A stretch of DNA of 64,000 nucleotides from Flavobacterium sp. LC2016-01 (GTDB taxonomy: Bacteria > Bacteroidota > Bacteroidia > Flavobacteriales > Flavobacteriaceae). The position numbers and the translations under genes were made by a program. The DNA is taken from the NCBI RefSeq assembly GCF_009711135.1, contig NZ_WMIC01000006.1, positions 124,001 to 188,000 on the forward strand, in the 5' to 3' direction. Below the pieces are notes generated by a model. The model was not told where the DNA came from. It was given only the letters and a program-made list of their open reading frames with translations, and ran no database searches. Of the stretch, positions 53,790 to 62,366 are shown in pieces; within the stretch, counting starts at the first letter, position 1; each line of letters begins with the position of its first letter.

Positions 53790-54851
53790 TTATTTTTGCA
53801 CTTTAACTTTTATTGGAGCATCATTTTTTAATGACATAACACCGCTTGTAACTAGAGTATCACCAGCTTTTAATCCTGATAAAATTAAAATAGAAGCGTC
53901 AGTACGTGTTGTTGCTTCAACCATAACTTCTCTGGCTTTGCCCATATTTGCAATAAAAACCTTTTTTCCGTCCTGAACAGGAACAATAGCTTCAGATGGA
54001 ACCACAATAGCGTCTTTAATAATATTCAATGGCAGTTTTACATCGGCAAAAGTTCCAGGGAAAAGTTTTCCATCAATATTGTCTGCAATAGCTCTAATTT
54101 GCAGTGTACGCGTGGCAACGGCAACTTCAGGCTCAATGGCATAAATTTTAGCTTTGTAAACTTTATTTGAACCAGAAACTGTAAAGTCAATGCTAGATCC
54201 GTTATTTACTTCTGTAGCATATTTTTCAGGAATCGAAAAAGTAATTTTCAGTTTTCCAGTATTTACCAATTTCGCTACTAATATCGTTGGTGTAATATAA
54301 GTTCCTGGAGAAATAGAGCGCAAACCAATTTTTCCTGAAAAAGGAGCTTTTACAGATGTTTTTGAAATTTGTGCTTTTATTAATTGCGTCTGGGCTTTTG
54401 CAGAAGCGTAATCTGCATTGGCAACATCAAATTCTTCCTGGCTTATGGCTTCTTTCTGAAGAAGTAATTTTGCTCTTCTTTCGTTTTCGCCGGCTAATCC
54501 TTCTTTGGTTTGCGCCTGACGAAGCTGTGCTTTTAATTCAATATCATTTACCTTGAAAAGTACTTGACCTTTATTCACGTAACTTCCTTCGTTAAAATAA
54601 ATACCCTCAACAATTCCTGAAACCTCGCTTCTGATTTCGATTTGTTCATTTGCTTCGATTGATCCTGATAAAGATAAATTGTTGTCAAAAACAGCTGTTT
54701 TTACAACAATTCCAGTAACAGTTGTTGGTTTGTCTTTGTCGCCAAACTTTTTAGAATCGTCGTTTTTACTTTTGTTTGAAACTACTCGGTAAGCAATAAA
54801 TCCTCCAAGTCCGATAACTAGCAAGGCATAAATTAGATTTTTTACTTTCAT
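53790..54851 (-). CDS. RND efflux periplasmic adaptor subunit (membrane-fusion protein)
   Basis: The 353-residue protein has an N-terminal signal/anchor (LIYALLVIGLGGFIAYRVV), a biotinyl-lipoyl-like domain (IRSEVSGIVEGIYFNEGSYV), an alpha-hairpin of coiled coils (about 105-160), and SVKAPFSGKIGLRSISPGTY closing the lipoyl part. Barrel and membrane-proximal domains end it. It is the first gene of the adaptor-pump-TolC operon. A TAAATTTG on the minus strand at 54905-54898 may be its -7 element. Confidence 0.94.
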   Translation of the reverse strand: MKVKNLIYALLVIGLGGFIAYRVVSNKSKNDDSKKFGDKDKPTTVTGIVVKTAVFDNNLSLSGSIEANEQIEIRSEVSGIVEGIYFNEGSYVNKGQVLFKVNDIELKAQLRQAQTKEGLAGENERRAKLLLQKEAISQEEFDVANADYASAKAQTQLIKAQISKTSVKAPFSGKIGLRSISPGTYITPTILVAKLVNTGKLKITFSIPEKYATEVNNGSSIDFTVSGSNKVYKAKIYAIEPEVAVATRTLQIRAIADNIDGKLFPGTFADVKLPLNIIKDAIVVPSEAIVPVQDGKKVFIANMGKAREVMVEATTRTDASILILSGLKAGDTLVTSGVMSLKNDAPIKVKVQK

Positions 54852-55398
54852 AAATTTGAGGTAAATGTATTTTTTGGTTTTTTTTTAAGTAAGCTTACAA
54901 ATTTAACTTTTTGATACGAAAACGAAAGGCTGAACTCTTAATTTAACATTTGTATGTACAAGTTTTTGCTTTGCTTATCATTTAGACTGTTTTTCTTTAC
55001 AATGGTTTAATGTAGGGGTGTAAAAAAAATATTCTTCTTTTTTTAGGCTGTTTTTGGCTAAAAATTAATTAAGTCAGTTTTTAAGTGAAAAAAAGCAATT
55101 TAAAAAGTAGGTTTTTATTTATAAAAAAAGTAAAAATACGTGTGATTAATTTAGGAAAAAGACTACGTGAATTTTATTTATACGCATTTTATCAGTTTTA
55201 TTTTGTGCTTTATCGATTTTATTTGTAACATTGATAAGGTTAAACAAAACAGCGTTATTGGACTATCATTTTTGCTGTTTTTTCTGTAGTTAGTTGTGAT
55301 AAATGTAGGTTTTTTATTTGTTTAGACTTGAATTTTTTGTTTTAGAAAATTTAAAAAATTAACAACTGTTTATATTAAAAATCAAAATCTATTTATTT
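54852..55398. other. 547-bp divergent intergenic region
   Basis: No gene is visible between the efflux operon and the thioredoxin-fold gene. Apart from the possible -7 element at 54898-54905 on the minus strand, I see AT-rich DNA. No repressor gene of the TetR or MarR type is next to the operon. Confidence 0.4.
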
Positions 55399-55995
55399 AT
55401 GAAGAAAAAATTACTTCTTGGTTTATGGTTTTCTTTGATTCTTGCAGCTATTTCGGTTTTGTTTTGGAAGAACGAATTTCAGTACAGTTTGCCAACACCA
55501 ATTCCAAAGGATTATCACGCAGTTGCTATGGGCAGTAAAATTGATTTAAAGTGCTGTACAGCGGATCAAAAACCAATCTTTTTCCACTTTTTTAATCCAG
55601 AATGTCCTTGTTCCCGTTTTAATGTTCCTCATGTAAGTGAATTGATAAAAAAATATGGCGATCGTGTTAATTTCAAGATTGTTGTGATCAATAATGAAAA
55701 GAGCGTATCTATTGAGGAAATTCAGAAAAAATTTGGCGCTAAAATTCCAGTTTACTTTGATCAGCAAATAGCAAAAAGCTGTGGAGTTTTTTCTACGCCG
55801 CAGGCCGTTCTTATTGATGGTTCACAAAACCTTTATTTTCGCGGTAATTACAATAAAACAAGATATTGCACTGATGCCGAGACGAATTATGCCCAGCAGG
55901 CAATAGATTCTTTATTAAGTCATACAAATGCCCCTTCATTTGATGCTTTGGCTCTTAGGGCCTATGGATGTTCATTACCAAAATGCACTAAATAA
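55399..55995 (+). CDS. Thioredoxin-fold (AhpC/TSA-like) membrane-anchored protein
   Basis: The 198-residue protein has one N-terminal membrane helix (LLGLWFSLILAAISVLFW) and a thioredoxin-like domain in which HFFNPECPCSRFNVPH replaces the usual WCxxC; Cys residues are in a CxC spacing. GVFSTPQAVLIDGS is the cis-Pro region, and CGSLPKCT-type cysteines end it. It probably faces the periplasm and acts in thiol exchange or metal handling. It is followed 27 bp later by the sensory membrane protein gene. Confidence 0.8.
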   Translation: MKKKLLLGLWFSLILAAISVLFWKNEFQYSLPTPIPKDYHAVAMGSKIDLKCCTADQKPIFFHFFNPECPCSRFNVPHVSELIKKYGDRVNFKIVVINNEKSVSIEEIQKKFGAKIPVYFDQQIAKSCGVFSTPQAVLIDGSQNLYFRGNYNKTRYCTDAETNYAQQAIDSLLSHTNAPSFDALALRAYGCSLPKCTK

Positions 55996-56022
55996 ATCTA
56001 ACCATTTAATTACCTCAATTTT

Positions 56023-56889
56023 ATGAAATCAAAAGCTAGTTTAAATGAGCAGGACTACCTGCACAGTTTTGTGTCTACAATGACAGAAAAATCTGATACT
56101 ATTATTAATTATGTTCTTGCTGTTTATTTCCTTCTCGGAATTGCATTATCTTTTAAATATGACACTTGGGAAATTGGAGCAGGAGTGGGAACGCTGAATT
56201 TGCTGGCGTATTATTCGGCTAAATTATTTCTGAAAAATTCGAAGTTTTATCAATATGTTCTTTCTGTGGTTCTGGCCATTTTTATGGCACAATATATTTA
56301 TCAAATGCATGGTATGTTTGAAATGCATTTTACAGTATTTGTGGCCAGTACAATTTTAATTATCTATCAAAATTGGAAATTGCAGATTCCGCTGACACTT
56401 TTAGTGATTTTGCATCATGGTGCTTTGGCTTATCTTCAAAATTATGTTTACAACGATGCAAATGGCATGCAGATTTATTTTTCGCAGGTAAATTTTGATG
56501 TTGAAACTTTTTTAGTACACGTTGTATTAGCGGGTGCGGTGTTTTTTATGAATGGATACTGGGCTTACTATTTTAAAGCACACAGTCAAAATCATATTTC
56601 TAAAATCTCTGACGAATACGAATTGGAAAACATCAAATTAGCATCTGCAAAATTCAGTTCAATGTCGGCTACAAAAGAATACAATGATTTTATTCATAAA
56701 ACCACTTTAGATTTAAAAATGCCTGTAAGTTCAGTATTAAAACTGATTGATGTTTCTAAAGGACATACAGATAATGATCAGCTTTTGAGTTATTTAGATA
56801 TGATGAGAGAAAGCGCTAAAAAAATCGATGATCTGGTAAATGATATCCATTTCAAATCAGTCAGTGGAAAGACAAATCCGAATCAATAA
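56023..56889 (+). CDS. Six-helix sensory membrane protein with a degenerate HisKA-like tail
   Basis: Residues 1-190 hold about six membrane helices with the pattern MHGMFEMHFTVFVASTILII and YQNW, known to me from membrane sensor domains joined to chemotaxis receptors or kinases. The tail (about 205-285) resembles a HisKA dimerisation hairpin (LDLKMPVSSVLKLIDV), but the phospho-acceptor His is absent and there is no ATPase domain. It cannot be an ordinary kinase. It lies between a thioredoxin-fold gene and a PAS gene in the same direction. Confidence 0.6.
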   Translation: MKSKASLNEQDYLHSFVSTMTEKSDTIINYVLAVYFLLGIALSFKYDTWEIGAGVGTLNLLAYYSAKLFLKNSKFYQYVLSVVLAIFMAQYIYQMHGMFEMHFTVFVASTILIIYQNWKLQIPLTLLVILHHGALAYLQNYVYNDANGMQIYFSQVNFDVETFLVHVVLAGAVFFMNGYWAYYFKAHSQNHISKISDEYELENIKLASAKFSSMSATKEYNDFIHKTTLDLKMPVSSVLKLIDVSKGHTDNDQLLSYLDMMRESAKKIDDLVNDIHFKSVSGKTNPNQ

Positions 56890-56958
56890 TTTAATAAAAA
56901 CAATATTTTAATTGAATTTAATAGTATACGCAGCAACGTAATCATATGTTAATTTTAA

Positions 56959-57573
56959 ATGCAGAAATTTATGGATACCAGAATTACCCGCCCAACTCCA
57001 TCAGACAGAGAAGTCGATTGGAATAAGAATAAAGTATTACTCAGTAAAACGGATACAAAAGGAACCATTTTATACGCCAATGAAGATTTTATTGACGTAT
57101 CTGGTTATGATGAATTTGAGCTCATTGGCCAGGCTCATAACGTAATACGTCATCCTGATATGCCCAAAGTAATTTTTAAATTTTTATGGGATAGTATTAA
57201 ATCGAGTAAAAACATTCATGCCATTATCAAAAACATGTCGAAAACCGGCAGATATTATTGGGTTATTACCGATTTTAAAATCATAGCCGATTCAAATGGA
57301 GAAATTGTAGGTTATTTTGGAACAAGAAAATCGGTTCCCGAAGATATTGTAGTCAAATTTATCGAACCTTTGTATAAAAAACTTTTGCATATAGAAGAGG
57401 CCAGCGGAATGTTGGCATCTGAAGAATATTTAATTGGTTTTTTAGAGGAACGAAAAAAAACATATATGGAATACATTGATCATCTTATTGCAACTGGAAA
57501 AGATGATAAAAATAAAGTAAGCAAAGGTCTGTTCAGCGGACTTTTTGAAAAGAAAGAGACTCCTAAAAAATAA
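56959..57573 (+). CDS. Stand-alone PAS-domain protein (Aer-like)
   Basis: The 204-residue protein has a PAS domain (about 25-125) of the Aer type: GTILYANEDFIDVSGYDEFE, then NVIRHPDMPKVIFKFLWDSI and GRYYWVITDFKIIADSNGEI. Such domains often bind FAD or haem and sense redox state. The C-terminal part is helical with no output domain. It has no membrane segment. It may signal through the adjacent six-helix protein; that is an inference from gene order. Confidence 0.82.
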   Translation: MQKFMDTRITRPTPSDREVDWNKNKVLLSKTDTKGTILYANEDFIDVSGYDEFELIGQAHNVIRHPDMPKVIFKFLWDSIKSSKNIHAIIKNMSKTGRYYWVITDFKIIADSNGEIVGYFGTRKSVPEDIVVKFIEPLYKKLLHIEEASGMLASEEYLIGFLEERKKTYMEYIDHLIATGKDDKNKVSKGLFSGLFEKKETPKK

Positions 57574-57709
57574 AAATAAATTTGAAAAAAACTTTGCTGT
57601 ATCAATCAGAATATTCAATCCTGAATTTGTCCCCCAACAAATCTAATCACCTAGAAAAATAATTGGATATTTTGTAAAATTTGATGCAGTGAAGTTTTTT
57701 CTTAAAGTT

Positions 57710-57741
57710 GCTAAGATACTAAGAGGCTAAGTTGCTAAGCC
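57710..57741 (+). repeat. Four tandem 8-bp units of the form nCTAAGnn
   Basis: GCTAAGAT, ACTAAGAG, GCTAAGTT and GCTAAGCC follow one another without gaps. The inverse form (CTTAGnnn) makes up the array at 57844-57883. Confidence 0.8.
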
Positions 57742-57806
57742 TTTTTTAGTTCAAAACTGCAAAAAATAAAGTGACAAATAAAGTTTAAAATCTAAATCAA
57801 TCCGAG

Positions 57807-57830
57807 TGTCATCCTGAGCGAAGTCGAAGG
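57807..57830. repeat. Interspersed repeat containing CATCCTGAGCGAAGTCGAAG
   Basis: This sequence is one I know as a widespread short intergenic repeat in bacterial genomes, including Flavobacterium. It is more GC-rich than its surroundings. No second copy was seen in this window. Confidence 0.55.
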
Positions 57831-57843
57831 CTAATGAAAAAAA

Positions 57844-57883
57844 CTTAGCATCTTAGTATCTCAGAACCTTAGCATCTTAGATT
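57844..57883 (-). repeat. Five tandem 8-bp units of the form CTnAGnnn, reaching the recG stop
   Basis: CTTAGCAT, CTTAGTAT, CTCAGAAC, CTTAGCAT and CTTAGATT are contiguous. They are the reverse complement type of the array at 57710-57741, so RNA from the region could fold into a long imperfect hairpin. The last unit overlaps the recG stop codon. Confidence 0.8.
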
Positions 57884-59990
57884 AAGATATATAATTCCAA
57901 ATATTCTTCTTTTTAGTAAGTTCAATAAAAACAGCTTTTAGAACCACGTGTTCCGGCTTTTGAAGTGCGCTGTCTTCTTTTAAAATTTTCATGGCATAAT
58001 TTCGTGCCAAAGACAAAATGTCTCGGTCTTTTACAATATCAGCAATTTGCAGATTTAAAACACCGCTTTGCTGTGTTCCCATTAAATCGCCGGGACCACG
58101 CAGTTTTAGGTCGACTTCGGCAATTTCGAAACCGTCATTGGTTCCAACCATCGTTTCCATTCTGGTTTTGCTGTCGGTGCTTAGTTTGTGGCTCGTCATT
58201 AAAATACAATAACTTTGTTCAGCACCACGGCCAACGCGACCGCGCAATTGATGCAATTGCGATAATCCAAAACGTTCGGCACTTTCAATAATCATAACGC
58301 TGGCATTAGGTACATTTACACCAACTTCAATTACAGTTGTAGCAACCATAATATTTGTTTTGCCTTCAGAAAAGCGTTTCATTTCAGCATCTTTATCGGC
58401 TGGTTTCATTTTTCCATGTAAAATAGAAATCGAATATTGTGGGAGCGGAAAATCTCTCGAAATGCTTTCGTAACCATCCATTAAATCTTTGTAATCCATT
58501 TTTTCAGATTCCTGAATTAACGGATAAACAATATAAATTTGTCTTCCTAAAGCAATTTCATCACGAAGAAATTTCCAGACTTTTAATCGGTTTGTATCAT
58601 AACGATGAACGGTCTGAATTGGTTTTCTTCCAGGAGGTAATTCATCTATTACAGAAATATCCAAATCTCCGTATAAACTCATCGCCAAAGTTCTCGGAAT
58701 TGGAGTTGCCGTCATCACTAAAACGTGTGGCGGAATCTCGTTTTTCTTCCACAATTTGGATCTTTGCTCCACACCAAAGCGGTGCTGTTCATCAATAACA
58801 GCAAGACCTAAATTTTGAAATTTTACTTTATCTTCTAATAAAGCGTGAGTTCCAATTATAATTTGCAGGGTTCCGTTTTCAAGTTCTTCATGAATAATTT
58901 TTCGTTCCGATGTTTTAGTTGATCCCGTTAAAATTCGGATATTGATATTCAGCGTATTTGCAAATGCAGATAATCCAATAAAATGCTGATTGGCCAAAAT
59001 CTCAGTCGGAGCCATTAAACAAGCCTGAAACCCATTATCAATTGCCAAAAGCATACTCATAAAAGCCACAATCGTTTTTCCAGAACCAACATCTCCCTGA
59101 AGCAAACGGTTCATTTGAGCGTTGCTTCCCATATCGGTACGAATTTCTTTGATTACTCTTTTTTGGGCGCCTGTCAAATCAAAAGGCAAATGATTTTTAT
59201 AAAATTCATTAAATAATTCGCCAACTTTAGTAAACGGATGTCCTTTTATTTTATGTTTTCGAATTAGATTTTTAGTAATCAATTGAAGCTGAATAAAAAA
59301 CAATTCTTCAAATTTTAATCGGAATTGGGCTTTCGCCAAAGCATCGGTACTTTTTGGGAAATGAATATTGAATAAAGCAGCTCTTTTCGGAATTAACTTT
59401 AACTCTTCAATTAAATATGGCGGAAAAGTTTCAGTAAATAAAGCTTGAGTTTCAATAAACAATTGTTCCATCAGTTTATTGATGGTTCGGTTTGAAATAC
59501 CACGATTGGCAAGTGTTTCTGTTGAAGGATAGACCGGCTGCATGGCAGAACGCAGACTTTTTTGATGCTCGGTTAATAATTCAATTTCAGGGTGTGCCAT
59601 ACTAAATTGGCTTCCATATAAAGAACATTTTCCAAAGATTACAAGCGTTTCATTCAATTTTAAACTCTCTCGAACCCATTTATGTCCTTGAAACCAATTC
59701 AGCTCAATTTGCCCCGTATCATCCACAAAAGACGCGACTAAACGTTTTTTGTTTTTAGCAAATTCAACAGTCTTGATATTGATAATTTTTCCAATAATCT
59801 GAACTTCAGTTCCTGTATTCTGCAGTTCATTAATCTTATAATAACGTGTTCTGTCAATGTATCTATTTGGAAAAAAATTAACCAAATCTCCATATTTATG
59901 AATTCCCAATTCCTTACGAAGCAACTGACCACGGCTCGGGCCAACACCTTTTAAGTATTCGATTGGAGTTTCAAGAAGATTATTAGACAT
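57882..59990 (-). CDS. recG: ATP-dependent DNA helicase RecG
   Basis: The 702-residue protein has the wedge OB domain (about 50-150; FVDDTGQIELNWFQG). Superfamily 2 helicase motifs follow: RLLQGDVGSGKT (Walker A), MAPTEILA, DEQHRFG (DEQH box), VMTATPIPRT, and TTVIEVGVNVPNA with QLRGRVGRG (motif VI). It remodels stalled replication forks and branched DNA. Length is normal for RecG. It stands alone. Confidence 0.97.
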   Translation of the reverse strand: MSNNLLETPIEYLKGVGPSRGQLLRKELGIHKYGDLVNFFPNRYIDRTRYYKINELQNTGTEVQIIGKIINIKTVEFAKNKKRLVASFVDDTGQIELNWFQGHKWVRESLKLNETLVIFGKCSLYGSQFSMAHPEIELLTEHQKSLRSAMQPVYPSTETLANRGISNRTINKLMEQLFIETQALFTETFPPYLIEELKLIPKRAALFNIHFPKSTDALAKAQFRLKFEELFFIQLQLITKNLIRKHKIKGHPFTKVGELFNEFYKNHLPFDLTGAQKRVIKEIRTDMGSNAQMNRLLQGDVGSGKTIVAFMSMLLAIDNGFQACLMAPTEILANQHFIGLSAFANTLNINIRILTGSTKTSERKIIHEELENGTLQIIIGTHALLEDKVKFQNLGLAVIDEQHRFGVEQRSKLWKKNEIPPHVLVMTATPIPRTLAMSLYGDLDISVIDELPPGRKPIQTVHRYDTNRLKVWKFLRDEIALGRQIYIVYPLIQESEKMDYKDLMDGYESISRDFPLPQYSISILHGKMKPADKDAEMKRFSEGKTNIMVATTVIEVGVNVPNASVMIIESAERFGLSQLHQLRGRVGRGAEQSYCILMTSHKLSTDSKTRMETMVGTNDGFEIAEVDLKLRGPGDLMGTQQSGVLNLQIADIVKDRDILSLARNYAMKILKEDSALQKPEHVVLKAVFIELTKKKNIWNYIS

Positions 59991-60273
59991 TTTTTTTAGA
60001 CTTCTTAGATTATTAGACTGGCTTAGATTTTAGAAAATAGAATAAAGAATAAAGAGCAAAGACAAAAATCTATTTTCCTGATTCTATAATCTTTTATCTT
60101 TCATTTGGAAAAGCGAAGATAGATTTAAATTAGGAAATTTGAAAATGGAATATTTATCAATTATATAGGAAAGTTAACTCGTATATTATCATATTGTTAA
60201 GATAGTGTTTTTCGACGCAACTATTTTTAAAAAAGATTTATCTTACTAATAGTTAACCTAAAAAACTATAAAA

Positions 60274-60678
60274 ATGAAAAAAATTGGACTTTTAATTACG
60301 TTGCTTATTTTACTTACTTCTTGTTCTAGTGATAATTCTGATGACAAAGAAAAATTAGAAGTAAATGATTATTATGGAAAATGGATAAATACCCAAAATG
60401 AAGTAAGTTGGAATGATGAGTATGTTTTTAGTAAAGACAATACATTTACAAGAACTAAAACAGTTAATAGCGTAACTACTCATTTATCTGGTACTTTTGA
60501 AATTTTTGAAAGAGAGGGCAGGGCTAATTTCCAATTAACTTATTCTGCTCCTTCAAATTTGATTATTACCTGTAGTGGATCTGGAGGAAAAAGCGAGCTT
60601 TTGTATATTCTTAATGGTAATTTGGAAAATTCGGCAAGGATGTGCGATTATCAATTAACATACAAGAAGTCAAAATAA
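60274..60678 (+). CDS. Small lipoprotein with lipocalin-like C-terminal domain
   Basis: The 134-residue protein has a lipoprotein signal (LLITLLILLTSCSSDNSDD, Cys near 17). About 100 residues of beta-strand-like sequence follow (YYGKWINTQNEVSWNDEYVF), as in the short lipocalin-like lipoproteins common in Flavobacteriia. Function unknown. It stands alone, with a long AT-rich gap on each side. Confidence 0.7.
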   Translation: MKKIGLLITLLILLTSCSSDNSDDKEKLEVNDYYGKWINTQNEVSWNDEYVFSKDNTFTRTKTVNSVTTHLSGTFEIFEREGRANFQLTYSAPSNLIITCSGSGGKSELLYILNGNLENSARMCDYQLTYKKSK

Positions 60679-60870
60679 TAATAACAAGACTCACTAATTC
60701 AAATTGTTTAAGACTTCGTAAATTTTTGACACAGTTTTTTTGATATTTAGACTATTTTTAAAATTGCTTCGAAGGTTTAAGATCGTTTTTTATACCTTTT
60801 GAATATTATTTTATTGTAAGTTGTGATTTATTAAAAAGCAAAATAAAAAGCGTAAGTTTGTTTAGGAAAA

Positions 60871-60901
60871 AAGTATTCAATTCTAATTGGATACTTTTTT
60901 T
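60871..60901 (+). terminator. Terminator before the DUF1697 gene
   Basis: AAGTATTCAATT at 60871-60882 pairs with AATTGGATACTT at 60885-60896 with one G-T pair, followed by TTTTT. It ends 19 bp before the next ATG, so it may terminate the lipoprotein transcript or act as an attenuator. Confidence 0.65.
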
Positions 60902-60919
60902 GTTTTAAATACTTTAAAA

Positions 60920-61459
60920 ATGAAAACACACTTAGCACTTTTACGCGGCATCAACGTTTCTGGTCATAACATGATGAAAATGGAAGCTCTAAAAACCATG
61001 CTGGAAAACATTGGATTTCAAAATATCCGCACTTATCTGCAATCTGGGAATGTTTTTGTCGATAGTGATGAAGATGCTTCGAAAGTGGGTTTCATGATAA
61101 AACAGGAAATTTTTAAAGTTTTTGGGCATGAAGTTCCTGTAATTGTAATTACTAAAGAAGATTTAGAATTGTGTTTTAAAAACAGTCCGTATCTAAAAGA
61201 AAAAGATCTTGATACCAAAAAACTGTACGTTGCTTTTGTATCGACTACTTTAAAAAGTGAAAATATAAATGACTTAAAAATCAGTCAGTTTAAGCCAGAT
61301 GAAGCCAGTATTGACGGCAATAGAATTTTTATTAAATACGCCGTTGGAGCTGGAAAAACTAGATTGGAAGGAAAATATATCGAGAAAAAACTGAATGTTA
61401 TAGTAACAATGCGAAACTGGAATACAGTAACGAATTTGCTGGCAATGTATTCTGAATAA
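60920..61459 (+). CDS. DUF1697-family protein
   Basis: The 179-residue protein opens with the family hallmark THLALLRGINVSGHNMMKME and continues IGFQNIRTYLQSGNVFVDS; it ends MRNWNTVTNLLAMY, also typical of DUF1697. It is cytosolic and its function is not established. I start at the ATG at 60920 because the hallmark begins there; the longer frame runs through the terminator hairpin. Confidence 0.9.
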   Translation: MKTHLALLRGINVSGHNMMKMEALKTMLENIGFQNIRTYLQSGNVFVDSDEDASKVGFMIKQEIFKVFGHEVPVIVITKEDLELCFKNSPYLKEKDLDTKKLYVAFVSTTLKSENINDLKISQFKPDEASIDGNRIFIKYAVGAGKTRLEGKYIEKKLNVIVTMRNWNTVTNLLAMYSE

Positions 61460-61466
61460 AAAGAAA

Positions 61467-61535
61467 ATTAGCCACGAATTCACGAATTATTTTTACTTTG
61501 CTATTAAATAAAAAATTCGTGAATTCGTGGCTAAT
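61467..61535. terminator. 22-bp perfect inverted repeat between convergent genes
   Basis: TTAGCCACGAATTCACGAAT lies within the left arm (61467-61488) and is exactly mirrored at 61514-61535 across 25 bases. T-runs flank both sides. It should end transcription of both the DUF1697 and Dph6-like genes. Confidence 0.88.
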
Positions 61536-61537
61536 TT

Positions 61538-62278
61538 TTATTTAGCAATCAAATCGCAGTACCAGAATCCATAATCAAAAGCATCAGAACTATTTGTGTC
61601 ACAGGCAGTATTTGACGAATCTTCGTTTTTAGGTTTCTCATATTTGCGGTAAACAATTTCTCCAATTTCAAAGTTTATTGGTTCAGAGAAAATGGGTCCG
61701 TCAAAAGCAAAAGTGTGAAATTCGCCGTTTTCTCCGCACACATCAACATTTTCGGGTAAATCATTAATAAAATCTTGGTCGATAATTCGGCCAACAAAAC
61801 TTTTGTCTAAATAACGTTCGTTTACACAAACCACAATCGTTTTGAATCCAAGCGAAATAAACTCCTGAATTAAATCGTGGGATGGAATTTTCCAAATTGG
61901 AAAAACACCTTCAAAACCTAATTTTGCCAATTGATCTTCACGATATTTTCGTAAATCTTCCAAAAAAATATCACCAAAAATCGAATGCGAAATACCTTCT
62001 TCTTTTAATTCGGTTAAAGCTGTAGTCATTACACTTTCGTAAACTTCCATAGTTGGCATTTCAGGAATTTCAAGAATTTTTAATGGTATTCCGATGCTTT
62101 TTGCCTGAGCTTCTAACAATTCAACTCGTACGCCATGCATTGAAATTCGCTGAAATTGCTGATTCACGCTTGTCATTAAACATTCAATTTTATGCGCAGG
62201 ATGCTGCAGAATTTTATATAAGGCAAGAGCAGAATCTTTTCCGCTGCTCCAGTTGAATAAGGCTTTTTTTATCGACAC
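61538..62278 (-). CDS. Dph6-related ATP pyrophosphatase (diphthine-ammonia-ligase-like)
   Basis: The 246-residue protein begins KKALFNWSSGKDSALALYKI, the SGGKDS-type PP-loop of N-type ATP pyrophosphatases. It continues EGISHSIFGDIFLEDLRKYR and GENGEFHTFAFDGPIF, both typical of the Dph6/MJ0570 family. Bacteria lack diphthamide, so the true substrate is unknown; an amidation using ATP and ammonia is the family expectation. Confidence 0.87.
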   Translation of the reverse strand: MSIKKALFNWSSGKDSALALYKILQHPAHKIECLMTSVNQQFQRISMHGVRVELLEAQAKSIGIPLKILEIPEMPTMEVYESVMTTALTELKEEGISHSIFGDIFLEDLRKYREDQLAKLGFEGVFPIWKIPSHDLIQEFISLGFKTIVVCVNERYLDKSFVGRIIDQDFINDLPENVDVCGENGEFHTFAFDGPIFSEPINFEIGEIVYRKYEKPKNEDSSNTACDTNSSDAFDYGFWYCDLIAK

Positions 62279-62366
62279 GATTTGGTATTTTTATGCGGTA
62301 AACTTACAAATTTCATTCTATTTGTTGGTGAAAGGTTTGTAACTTTGGGAATTTACACGCCTAAAT

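Larger units (their letters stand above)
57574..57881. other. Repeat-rich intergenic region between the PAS gene and recG
   Basis: No gene is visible. The region holds two arrays of 8-bp units in opposite orientation (57710-57741 and 57844-57883) around a 24-bp interspersed sequence at 57807-57830. They may serve as terminator or mRNA-folding elements between these convergent genes. Confidence 0.6.
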
